Shown here: positions 27,370-35,504 of the stretch, piece after piece | Position numbering within the stretch: position 1 is the stretch's first letter | Layout of the letters: each line of letters opens with the position of its first letter | Source: Paenibacillus_AR mesotrionivorans | GTDB taxonomy: Bacteria > Bacillota > Bacilli > Paenibacillales > NBRC-103111 | Direction of reading: 5' to 3' | Assembly (NCBI RefSeq): GCF_046098205.1 | Contig: NZ_JBJURJ010000019.1 | Coordinates: 1 to 64,000, forward strand | DNA length: 64,000 nucleotides | Translations under genes and position numbers: made by a program | Notes under the pieces: model-generated | Told to the model about the DNA's origin: nothing | The model's input: the letters and a program-made list of their open reading frames with translations, nothing else | The model's database searches: none

Positions 27370-28305
27370 TCACCCATACTTCTTTTCCCCGCGGAATTGA
27401 AGGATGGTGATACCCAGGACAAGCAGGAACAGCACGATGCTGATGGCGCTGGCATAGCCGTAGTCGAGTGACCGGAATGCCGTGTTGTAAATCTGGTACA
27501 CCAATACCCGCGTGGAGTCGTTCAATTGATTGTCCGCTCCCGCAAACAGGTTGATGAAGATATCATAAACCTTGAAGGAATTGATGATCAGAATCATCAG
27601 CACAAAAAAGGTGGTAGGCGCAATCTGGGGAATCGTAACATTGCGGAACCGTTGCCAGGCATTGGCCCCGTCCAATTGGGCTGCTTCATGGAGCTCGGGA
27701 TTAACCCCCTGCAGACCGGCCAGATAGATCACCATATAATAACCCATATTTTTCCACACTGTAAAAAGAACCACCGTCACCATCGCCCAGTTTTTGTCCG
27801 CCGCCCAACGGGGCAGCTGCTCCAGGGGAATGCCGGTAATGGCATGCAGCAGATTGTTAACCGGCCCCAGGGTCGGGCTGAAGATGAAGTTCCATACGGC
27901 TGCTACGGCGACCAAGGACGCCACATACGGGAAGAAAAACACGGTGCGCATAAAATTCCGCCCAAAAATCTTCTGGTTCAGCAATATGGCCAGAGCCAAG
28001 GCGCAAACCATCGTGAGGGGTACCACACCGACAGTATAAAGGATGGTATTCCACAAGGCTTTATGGAACACAGTATCCTCGAACAGACGGACGAAATTAT
28101 CCGCCCCGATAAACGCCATGGGATTGGATCCGTCCCATTCCACAAAGGCCAGCACCAGCGCAAAGGCCATGGGAACTAGGGTAAATATGGCAAACCCGAT
28201 AAAGTTGGGAGCAATGAAGCTGTACGCCACCAGATGCTCTCTGACACTTTTGGACATCCTCCGTTTGGGAGGCTTCCCCGTTCCAAGGACGGTTTCATTC
28301 TGCAT
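27370..28305 (-). CDS. Sugar ABC transporter permease, CUT1 (MalF type)
   Basis: The 311-residue permease has a cytoplasmic N-terminus, about six helices and the EAA loop (ELHEAAQLDGANAWQRFRNV). The ATG at 28305 is selected by CTGGAGGAGATATC directly upstream; the open frame extends 22 codons further but without a good ribosome site. It pairs with the MalG-type permease downstream. The substrate is probably an oligosaccharide, judged only from the neighbours. Confidence 0.93.
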   Translation of the reverse strand: MQNETVLGTGKPPKRRMSKSVREHLVAYSFIAPNFIGFAIFTLVPMAFALVLAFVEWDGSNPMAFIGADNFVRLFEDTVFHKALWNTILYTVGVVPLTMVCALALAILLNQKIFGRNFMRTVFFFPYVASLVAVAAVWNFIFSPTLGPVNNLLHAITGIPLEQLPRWAADKNWAMVTVVLFTVWKNMGYYMVIYLAGLQGVNPELHEAAQLDGANAWQRFRNVTIPQIAPTTFFVLMILIINSFKVYDIFINLFAGADNQLNDSTRVLVYQIYNTAFRSLDYGYASAISIVLFLLVLGITILQFRGEKKYG

Positions 28306-28417
28306 GATATCTCCTCCAGTCCTTCCGTCTTCTCCGGCAGCCTTCCGCAAGGAGGCAGGCGCCAGGCCCACCCCCTTTTACAGAAGACGCTTTATGTCTG
28401 TTGCTTTTTTAAGAGCG

Positions 28418-29761
28418 TTACTTTTTCAGAACAGCCTGCACTCTTGTTTTCATATCCGCCAAACCTTTATCGATGGTCACATTCTTGGTCATGATATTGT
28501 CATGCACCTCGTTTAACACCACTTCAATTTCAGCACTCTTTTCGTGAAGCGGCATTTCCAGGTAGGTCTTCACCGTAGACAGCGCTTGTTTGCTGTTTTC
28601 ATCGGTGGGGAAACCCTTCATGGAAGCAATGGAATTCACCACTTGACTGTCCTTGATAGCAGGAATGGTACCGGTGGCGGCGATAACGGCTGCGCCTTCC
28701 TTGCCGGTGACGAACTTCATGAATTCCAGAGCGGCATCCTTCTTCGCCGACTTCTTGTTCACTGCCAAGGAGGTGATGGTGCCCAGGGTAGTTCCTGCGG
28801 CTACGCCGTCCGGGTGCGGGTACTTCACGATACCCCAGTTCTTGGCCTTGGACTCACCGCTTTGCACCTTGGCGATTTGGGTGGCGATAAACCAGCTGCC
28901 CATGTTCATCATAGCGACGTTATTGTTGTAGAAGACGCCGGAATAGTGGGTGCTGGAGGTTTTCAGAGTGGCATAATCCATGACGATGCCGTCGGTTTGC
29001 TCCTTCAGGATCCGCTCATAGGTGGGCTTCAGGAAGTCGTATTCCCCGCCGACAATGGTATTCTTGCCGTCGAGAATGCCGAACAGCTGAACTGCGCTGC
29101 GCCAGGTGTGATAGTGGCCGCCGTAAACCTTGGCCGAACCGGAGCCGGAGGTCAGCTTGCGGGCCAACGCATCATATTGGTCCAGGGTCATATCATTGGT
29201 GGGATATGCCACACCTGCTTTGTCGAACAAATCCTTATTGTAATACACCACCCAGAAGTCACTGCGGAAAGGAAGCGCATACACTTCATTGTTAACTTGA
29301 ATTTGTTCTACGGTGCCACCGTAATCCCCCGTATTAATGGAGGCCTTGGAGATGTAATTCTTCAGGGGCTCCAGATGGTTCTGCTTCACAAGGTTAGCGT
29401 AGCCGGGAATATCCTTGATGGTCAGAATGTCCAGATCCGCGCCGCCGGACAATTGGGTGCTGAGCATGGTCATGTAGTCGGTGGAGCCCAGATCCACATA
29501 TTCGATGGTTACATTGGGATGGGATTTTTTGTAGGCCTCAATCAAAGGCTTGTAGTAGGCGGTTGCTTCCCAGTCCCACAGAGCCCACTTCAATTTCACC
29601 GGTTCATTGCTGGGCGCTGCGGAAGCGCTTGCAGAAGCAGCCGGTTGAGACGGTGCGGTGCTTGCCGAGCTGTTATTGTCGCTATTTCCGCCGCAGCCTG
29701 CCAGCAGTCCGGCGCTTAAAGCACCCACAAGGGTAATATTGAAAACGTTCTTCATTTTCAT
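28418..29761 (-). CDS. Sugar ABC transporter substrate-binding lipoprotein, CUT1
   Basis: This 447-residue extracellular binding protein has a lipoprotein signal ending LLAGC (Cys23), a Ser/Ala-rich linker and a type 1 solute-binding fold (KLKWALWDWEATAYYKPLIE, then LDILTIKDIPGYANLVKQ and a C-terminal AALEFMKFVTGKEGAA block). It captures a sugar for the two permeases that follow; a 112-base gap separates it from the first. GAGGGGG precedes the ATG. Upstream lie a TATAAT with no good -35 and an ATGCAT inverted repeat, suggesting activator-dependent expression. Confidence 0.92.
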   Translation of the reverse strand: MKMKNVFNITLVGALSAGLLAGCGGNSDNNSSASTAPSQPAASASASAAPSNEPVKLKWALWDWEATAYYKPLIEAYKKSHPNVTIEYVDLGSTDYMTMLSTQLSGGADLDILTIKDIPGYANLVKQNHLEPLKNYISKASINTGDYGGTVEQIQVNNEVYALPFRSDFWVVYYNKDLFDKAGVAYPTNDMTLDQYDALARKLTSGSGSAKVYGGHYHTWRSAVQLFGILDGKNTIVGGEYDFLKPTYERILKEQTDGIVMDYATLKTSSTHYSGVFYNNNVAMMNMGSWFIATQIAKVQSGESKAKNWGIVKYPHPDGVAAGTTLGTITSLAVNKKSAKKDAALEFMKFVTGKEGAAVIAATGTIPAIKDSQVVNSIASMKGFPTDENSKQALSTVKTYLEMPLHEKSAEIEVVLNEVHDNIMTKNVTIDKGLADMKTRVQAVLKK

Positions 29762-29819
29762 GCCGATTCCCCCTCATTTTATCCTTGATTATGGATTCGT
29801 CTGTCCGAATCTGATTCTG

Positions 29820-29877
29820 ATTATATCGGATGCCCCCCAAAATGCATATGTACATTCAAATTGAGAACATGCATTTT
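29820..29877 (-). promoter_or_regulatory. Candidate promoter and operator of the sugar ABC operon
   Basis: On the minus strand a perfect TATAAT -10 lies at 29820-29825 with no recognisable -35 at 16-18 bases. The inverted repeat AAAATGCAT (29839-29847) / ATGCATTTT (29869-29877) overlaps and extends upstream of the -35 position, as an activator site would. Confidence 0.45.
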
Positions 29878-30405
29878 TTATCCCGCCTCTTCTGCCGCTG
29901 CTCAAAAAGCTGTACTTTTCCAAGAAAAACATGCACTATTTTATGCTTTTGGCCAAAAGGGGCTGTGGAGTAAACGCTGTTTTAGGACGGCTTCCCATTT
30001 ATCTCCATGGGTAGGCCTGCGGAAGCCCGTGTGGCTTCCGCCCTCTTTCAAGCTAACGGACGCCAGCGCCTTTATTATGTTGATTTTGACTCTTTTGAAA
30101 ATCTAACGGCGACCAGGGCCGCTATTGGAGCCATTTTCCCGGTTTTGGGCTGAAATGAAGCCCAATAACGGCCTGTGCTTCCGTTAAAAATTCCAAAGGA
30201 GGTATTTCACCAAAATAACGGCGCTCACCGCCGTTAGAGCCAACCCCAAGCCAAAAACCCCGCGTCCCTCCGCATACAACGGCTGAACACGGGGAAAAAA
30301 GATTCGAAAACACGCAGCTAACGGAGTTGCCATACAAGCGGGCGGACTGTCCAACAGGTCGTAAAGACCCTCCCGAAACAGATGTAACTTCCAAGCCAAC
30401 AACCA
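29878..30405. other. Intergenic region between the ABC operon and the MFS gene
   Basis: It holds the 50-bp-period repeat cluster at 30053-30237 and scattered relatives such as GCTAACGGAGTTG near 30317. No coding gene is supported; the open frames here lack ribosome sites and follow the repeats. Confidence 0.5.
30053..30237. repeat. Inverted cluster of 25-bp elements with 50-bp period
   Basis: Two elements read CTAACGG...TATT at 30053-30077 and 30103-30127, and two read AATAACGG...CGTTA at 30163-30187 and 30213-30237. Each pair is exactly 50 bp apart and the pairs are inverted. The last copy alone is a hairpin (AACGGCG / CGCCGTT). The design matches the cluster at 43.3 kb and the left-edge cluster. 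Confidence 0.8.
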
Positions 30406-31581
30406 CTACACCGGTTGTCCCCTGCTCTTCGGAGTGGTCAACCACCAGACAAGTGCCGCGCCCAGCGACAACAGGGAGGCCATCACAAACAGGCCTGTTT
30501 CATGGCCCCCGTCCAGCATCCAACCCCCCAGGGAGTTCCCGAGAATACCGGGGATGGTGAACAAGAACAGCATCAGCAGGGTTTGCCCGGAAGCCCGCAG
30601 GGCGGAAGGCACCAGCTCCTTCATATAATGCATGGCGGCGATAAACAGCAAACCATTGGTCAGCCCGTGCAGCAGCTGGATACCCACCATCCAGCCCGGA
30701 TGGTCACTTGCCAGCGGCAGCGCCCACCGGACGCAGTAGAATACGACAGCTGCTGTCATCAGGAAACGGCTGCCGCGTTTCACGATCCACCGCTGCGCCG
30801 AGGCGAATACGGGCACCTCGCTCAAGCAGGCCAAGGCCCAGCCCACCCCGATCAGAACGGATGATGCCCCACGGCCCTCCAGGATAATACCGTAGAAGGA
30901 ATCCACCGACCGGGCTGGCACTCCTGCCAGCAGCAGAAACAGGGCAAACACCCAGACCCGCTTATCCTTCAGCACCTGGAGCAGCTCATTGCCGTAGCCG
31001 CGTTTTTTGTTGAAGGCCGCATTTGCCACGGGGCGGATCCATACCAATGCAGCAGCAGCCAAAACGATGAATGCGGCGAAGAAGCTGAACAGCACCGCTT
31101 CCCCGGCACCTACCGCAAACAGGCCGAAGCAGATGGACATCGCCGCAAAACCCAGGGACCCCCATAAGCGGAAGGAGCCATAGTTATCTCCCTTTTGCTC
31201 ACAATAACTAAAGTTCCAGGCATCCATCATCGGGATGATGGGACAGGAAAACAGAGTGTACATCAAATAACAGGCCAGAAGCAGCATTTTGTCCTCTGTT
31301 CCGAGCAGCAGTCCCATAGCCAGCAGCAAGCCGCACATGGCCGATAGCAGCAGCAGCTTGGTTTTTCCCGACCGGTCTGCGGCCATACCCCATAAAGGCT
31401 GCATCACCAGCGTCACCAGAGGCGCGGTGCTGAGGAAGCCGCCGATCTCCAGCGGCGACAAACCCTTGCTCTTCAGGAGCAAGGGCATAAAAACCACAGT
31501 AATGGCTGTTGTGCCGTAATACAGGAAGAAAAAGGCGATAAAGCTGACCCGGTCGCGGTTGAACTGATTCCTTACGCTCAT
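30406..31581 (-). CDS. MFS transporter, LacY/MFS_1-like
   Basis: The 391-residue protein has about 12 hydrophobic helices and an MFS loop 2-3 motif (GMAADRSGKTK). The N-terminal FFLYYGTTAITVVFMPLLLK pattern fits the nucleoside/sugar:H+ symporter-like MFS group. Its ATG overlaps the stop of the upstream aldo/keto reductase by four bases (ATGA), so translation is coupled and both probably act on the same compound. The substrate cannot be read from sequence. Confidence 0.88.
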   Translation of the reverse strand: MSVRNQFNRDRVSFIAFFFLYYGTTAITVVFMPLLLKSKGLSPLEIGGFLSTAPLVTLVMQPLWGMAADRSGKTKLLLLSAMCGLLLAMGLLLGTEDKMLLLACYLMYTLFSCPIIPMMDAWNFSYCEQKGDNYGSFRLWGSLGFAAMSICFGLFAVGAGEAVLFSFFAAFIVLAAAALVWIRPVANAAFNKKRGYGNELLQVLKDKRVWVFALFLLLAGVPARSVDSFYGIILEGRGASSVLIGVGWALACLSEVPVFASAQRWIVKRGSRFLMTAAVVFYCVRWALPLASDHPGWMVGIQLLHGLTNGLLFIAAMHYMKELVPSALRASGQTLLMLFLFTIPGILGNSLGGWMLDGGHETGLFVMASLLSLGAALVWWLTTPKSRGQPV

Positions 31582-32564
31582 GCCAGAATGGAGTCGATGG
31601 CCGCCAGCTCTTCCTCAGAGAACTCCAGCCCGCTTACAGCCTCTACCGCATCCTCGATGTGACTGATTTTACTGGCTCCGATTAAGGCCGAGGTGACTCT
31701 GCCTCTCCGCAGCACCCAGGCCAATGCCATCTGGGCCAGCTTTTGCCCGCGCGCGTTCGCCAGATCGGTCAGCCTCCGCACCTTCTCCAGACGCTCCTCA
31801 CTAATATCCTGCGGCTTCAGGAACGGGCTGGGCCCGGCGGCGCGGGAATCCGCCGCAATCCCGTTCAGATAACGGTCGCTTAGGATACCATGCTGAAGCG
31901 GGGCAAACACGATGGAGCCGATGCCTTCTTCCTCCAGTACATCCAGTAACCCCGCTTCAATGGTCCGGTTCAGCATGGAATAGGAGGGCTGATGAATCAG
32001 GCAGGGAGTCCCCAATGCTTTCAGAATCCGGGAAGCCTGCCGGGTTTCCTCCGGTTTGTAGTTGGACAGGCCCACATACAGTGCCTTGCCTTGCCGGACA
32101 ATCCCGTCCAGAGCCGACATGGTCTCTTCAAGCGGCGTATTGGGATCAGGACGGTGATGGTAAAATATATCCACATAATCCAGATTCATCCGTCTGAGGC
32201 TTTGATCGATGCTGGCCGTGAGGCTTTTTTTGGAGCCCCATTCCCCATACGGTCCGGGCCACATATAGTACCCGGCCTTGGTGGAAATCAGCAGCTCATC
32301 ACGGTACGGAGCAAGATCGGATTGCAGCAGCCTGCCGAACATCTCCTCTGCCGAACCTGCCGGAGGCCCGTAGTTGTTGGCCAGATCAAAATGGGTAATG
32401 CCCGAATCAAAGGCCGTGCGGATCAGCTCCCGCCCCTTTTCATAGGAATCGATTCCGCCGAAATTATGCCACAGGCCCAGGGAAATCAGCGGCAGCTTCA
32501 AGCCGCTTTTGCCGCTCCACCGATATAGCATATTGTCATACCGTTTGTCGTCCGCTTTGTACAT
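31578..32564 (-). CDS. Aldo/keto reductase, YghZ/Gpr-like
   Basis: This 328-residue NADPH-dependent reductase has the family landmarks: LGLWHNFGG near the N-terminus, the GITHFDLANNYGPPAGSAEE strand and tetrad Asp/Tyr region, the catalytic-region Lys in LISTKAGYYMWPGPYG, and IGASKISHIEDAV at the cofactor end. It most resembles the L-glyceraldehyde-3-phosphate reductase-like group. The ATG at 32564 follows AAAGGAGG; the longer open frame adds 23 residues without a ribosome site. It is the first gene of a two-gene operon with the MFS transporter. Confidence 0.9.
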   Translation of the reverse strand: MYKADDKRYDNMLYRWSGKSGLKLPLISLGLWHNFGGIDSYEKGRELIRTAFDSGITHFDLANNYGPPAGSAEEMFGRLLQSDLAPYRDELLISTKAGYYMWPGPYGEWGSKKSLTASIDQSLRRMNLDYVDIFYHHRPDPNTPLEETMSALDGIVRQGKALYVGLSNYKPEETRQASRILKALGTPCLIHQPSYSMLNRTIEAGLLDVLEEEGIGSIVFAPLQHGILSDRYLNGIAADSRAAGPSPFLKPQDISEERLEKVRRLTDLANARGQKLAQMALAWVLRRGRVTSALIGASKISHIEDAVEAVSGLEFSEEELAAIDSILA

Positions 32565-32609
32565 GTGTAGGTTAACCTCCTTTGAGATTAACCTTATTGT
32601 ACTCAATGC

Positions 32610-32623
32610 GGGCAGGCCTGCCC
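32610..32623. promoter_or_regulatory. 14-bp perfect palindrome upstream of the reductase operon
   Basis: GGGCAGGCCTGCCC lies 46 bases upstream of the aldo/keto reductase ATG. With two TTAACCT motifs between it and the ATG, it may be an operator. No adjacent regulator gene identifies the protein that would bind. Confidence 0.35.
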
Positions 32624-32655
32624 ATGACAGCATGGAAGGTGTTTATGGAATAATG

Positions 32656-34326
32656 TCACTTTTGCGCTGCCGGGTTAAGAGCCTCCAGCAGCATCGCCGA
32701 ATAATCAGCCTTTACAGAGTCGGCATCCTGGCTGCTGAGTGAACCGGTGGCCGCAAGCAGATTGACTTCCTTATTGGTTTGCTTCATCAACCCCTTGAAC
32801 AAGGTGGCCGCATCCGTTTGTGCTGCTGCCGCCAGACTCCGCCCTTGGGCCAAACCCTCCAGGATTTGTGCAGCTGGAACGCCTGTAACAACGGCAGCAT
32901 CATTCACAATCCGGTCCGTACGTTCCTGCAGGTAGGCATCGGTGTCCACTTCCCCGGCATATCCCGCCTGATCCACTACAGCCAACAGCTCCGCATATGC
33001 CGCTTCCTTGGTGGAGGCCGCCGCCTCCTGCTTCAGCCAACCGTTATTCACCGCCTGATCGATGTAAGCAGCCACGGAGCTGTACAAGGTTGACGCAAGC
33101 TCATCCACGCTTACATCCGCTGCAGCTGCAAGCGTCGTGCCGCCATCCAGCTGGCTCCTCAATGCTGCCGCTTCCACTCCCATATTGCTGGCCGCTTGGC
33201 CGACGACAGAACGCAGACTTTCCTTCACAATATCCGGAGCCGCTTCCGCTGCTGTTGCATAACTATTGGCGGTTACAGCCGCAAGAAGCTGCTTTTGGGC
33301 CTCCGCCTTCCACTCCTGAAGCTTGGGCGAGCTCAGTGCGCCTGACATCCATGCTGCATCTAGCGCTTTGTCCACATCCGCTTGGAGATAACCGACCAAT
33401 ACACCGGCATCCATTCCCGTCGCTGCCTGCAGGCTTTGCCCTGCTGCGAGAGCACCCGTCACATCGGCGTAGTCCGCATCGGCATATATCACTGCCAATC
33501 GCACAATGCTGTTCAGCCTGGTTTGAATGATCGATTGGGCATACGTGTCCATCCATTTATTTTCCGCTGCATCGTAGCCCTTGGTGTTCACCAATTTGGC
33601 CACATCCAAGGCCGCTTCGCTTGCCAACCCGCTAGCCTCCGCCTGCGTCAGGCGGTTAGCATTCACTAACCGGTCCAGCTCCTGGTTGAGCCCCGAGAGC
33701 AAATAAGCAGTTAAGTCCGCTTCCTCCAAACCGGAGGCATCCAACAAGGATTGGCCCGATTGCAGTGCAGCACGCAGATCGGCTGTGGAGACCCCGGATA
33801 TCCCAGAGGTCAGCTGGACCAATTGGCTTAAGCGGTTATTCAGTGCTTCCCGGCCCGGATTCAAAGCAGCTGCCGCCGCATCATAACCTGTCCAGGCTTG
33901 GTCTATCAGCTTGGGGAGTAAGCTGTCTAATTGTTTGGCAGCATCGGCGGCCTCCTGTTCGGTAAGATAGCCGTAAGCCACTTCATTCTGGGCGTCCTTC
34001 GTGAAAATAGCCGTCAGATCCGAAATAATCGTGGAAGAGGCTACACCAGCTGCAGCCGCAATGGAAGCCCCCCCTGCCAAAAGACCTTCGTACACATCCT
34101 GCTCCGGACTATACAACCCCGATACCCGGTCCGGCAGGCTGGCCAGCCAGTTGGATACGAACACATCAGCATACGTAACACTTTGCTGGGAGGCTTCTTC
34201 TCCATGAACCGGAACTGTCACTGCGTATGTATTGGCCGCCGCATGAGCCGAAGAGCCTGCCCATCCCCATCCTCCCGCTGCCAGAACTGCTGCACTCATC
34301 ACTACCGCCAATTGCTTCTTCATCAT
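32656..34326 (-). CDS. Secreted protein with five DUF2680-like helical repeats
   Basis: The 556-residue protein has a signal peptide ending near SSAHAA (about residue 31) and then five related helical units of about 65-70 residues. Each has a core 'L..G.SL..A.G....L...L.......V..G.L....A', for example LRAALQSGQSLLDASGLEEA, LRSQLDGGTTLAAAADVSVD and ILEGLAQGRSLAAAAQTDAA. The core resembles the DUF2680/YckD-type repeat found in secreted Bacillales proteins, usually in one or two copies. No catalytic motif is visible and the function is unknown. It is not clearly in an operon with either neighbour. Confidence 0.8.
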   Translation of the reverse strand: MMKKQLAVVMSAAVLAAGGWGWAGSSAHAAANTYAVTVPVHGEEASQQSVTYADVFVSNWLASLPDRVSGLYSPEQDVYEGLLAGGASIAAAAGVASSTIISDLTAIFTKDAQNEVAYGYLTEQEAADAAKQLDSLLPKLIDQAWTGYDAAAAALNPGREALNNRLSQLVQLTSGISGVSTADLRAALQSGQSLLDASGLEEADLTAYLLSGLNQELDRLVNANRLTQAEASGLASEAALDVAKLVNTKGYDAAENKWMDTYAQSIIQTRLNSIVRLAVIYADADYADVTGALAAGQSLQAATGMDAGVLVGYLQADVDKALDAAWMSGALSSPKLQEWKAEAQKQLLAAVTANSYATAAEAAPDIVKESLRSVVGQAASNMGVEAAALRSQLDGGTTLAAAADVSVDELASTLYSSVAAYIDQAVNNGWLKQEAAASTKEAAYAELLAVVDQAGYAGEVDTDAYLQERTDRIVNDAAVVTGVPAAQILEGLAQGRSLAAAAQTDAATLFKGLMKQTNKEVNLLAATGSLSSQDADSVKADYSAMLLEALNPAAQK

Positions 34327-34460
34327 TCATCGCTTCCCTTCAAGGTTTAGTGGATTGCTTATTGCTGATGAATAGAGCATATCCCCCGAACCTTAAACAG
34401 TGATGAATTGAAACTGAGCGCTAACTGAGAGTTTCCTGAAAGCTATCGGCTCCTTATTCC

Positions 34461-35363
34461 TTAATCGTAATACACCCGGAACAGCAAATCCTGATCGTAG
34501 TTCCCGAAGCCCCGGCCGAAAAGAGTCAACCCCCCGCCATGTCTTCCTCCGTCCTTCGCTTCCATCCGGAAAATCCAGGCTTCACCCTTCCACCCGATAT
34601 CCTGAATCCGCACGTCGGAAATCCGCTTGCCATCCATAAACGTGCCATGTCCGTTGATCCGCAGCCTCTTCAATAAGCCATATTGGTTCACATTGGAGGG
34701 CCACCAGTCCGGCGTCAGCTTGCCTCTTCTGTCCCCGTAATCCCCCGGGCTTGTCCACTGGCCGATCCAGGTTCCATTCAGGTAAAATCCGATATCCGAC
34801 GGCCATTGATCCCGGGTATGGGGCGCCTCCGAGCTGATTTCCATGGAAATCTCCACCTCGTTCATCACCTGATGGGCGAACAAATAATTCGGCGCCTTAT
34901 ATTCCACAAAACCTTTGGCAAACCATAATATCCCGGCATTCATCCGTTCAGGGTCCAGAAAATAACGGGGATTGTCATATTCCCCGATCAGCCTCTCCGA
35001 GGTGGCCAAACCACAGGTGGGATGAGCTTCCACATCGGTATACTGGCCTACCGGAACTGCGATTTCCACCAGCTTCCGCGCCTCCGCAGAGGCAGACGCG
35101 AGATGAATCTGCAGGTGGTGTGTGGTCAGGGAGCAAAATTTATAGGTGGCGCCTTGAATCCGCTTGCTCCTGCAGCTGATCAGTCCTGCCCGCTCCAGCT
35201 TGCCTGCATGCACACTGGCCATGGGATTGCTGATATGAAGCGCCTCAGCCAGCTCCTTAATGCTCCGCTCCCCCTCCTGCAGCAGCCGGATCATCCCCAG
35301 GCGGACCTCGCTGGCCAACGCCTCATATACCGTCAATGATTCACTGTCCGTAGTCAGCAGCAT
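34461..35363 (-). CDS. ArsR-type regulator with large C-terminal domain
   Basis: The 300-residue protein has an N-terminal winged helix of the ArsR type (LASEVRLGMIRLLQEGERSI, recognition helix ELAEALHISNPMASVHAGKL) and a C-terminal region of about 200 residues rich in beta strands (EYKAPNYLFAHQVMNEVEIS, then FYLNGTWIGQWTSPGDYGDR), which looks like a sugar- or effector-binding domain. No metal-binding cysteine box is evident. The ATG at 35363 follows AGGGGTG; an in-frame GTG 12 bases upstream sits on that site. It is divergent from the GH51 gene and is the obvious candidate for its regulator. Confidence 0.85.
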   Translation of the reverse strand: MLLTTDSESLTVYEALASEVRLGMIRLLQEGERSIKELAEALHISNPMASVHAGKLERAGLISCRSKRIQGATYKFCSLTTHHLQIHLASASAEARKLVEIAVPVGQYTDVEAHPTCGLATSERLIGEYDNPRYFLDPERMNAGILWFAKGFVEYKAPNYLFAHQVMNEVEISMEISSEAPHTRDQWPSDIGFYLNGTWIGQWTSPGDYGDRRGKLTPDWWPSNVNQYGLLKRLRINGHGTFMDGKRISDVRIQDIGWKGEAWIFRMEAKDGGRHGGGLTLFGRGFGNYDQDLLFRVYYD

Positions 35364-35466
35364 TGTTACCCACACCCCTATTCTCTGTAAACTGTATGCC
35401 TTAAACTTAGATATTGATTATTTCAAAAAGGTATGATAAATCTATGTTGCCAATAATGCCATTTTA

Positions 35467-35486
35467 AATTAATGTTTTCATTAATT
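35467..35486. promoter_or_regulatory. Perfect inverted repeat, candidate ArsR-type operator
   Basis: AATTAATG-TTTT-CATTAATT lies just upstream of the GH51 ribosome site and inside the 141-base divergent region shared with the ArsR-type gene. The size and spacing suit a winged-helix dimer. Confidence 0.55.
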
Positions 35487-35504
35487 CAAGAGAGGGGATT
35501 TCCC

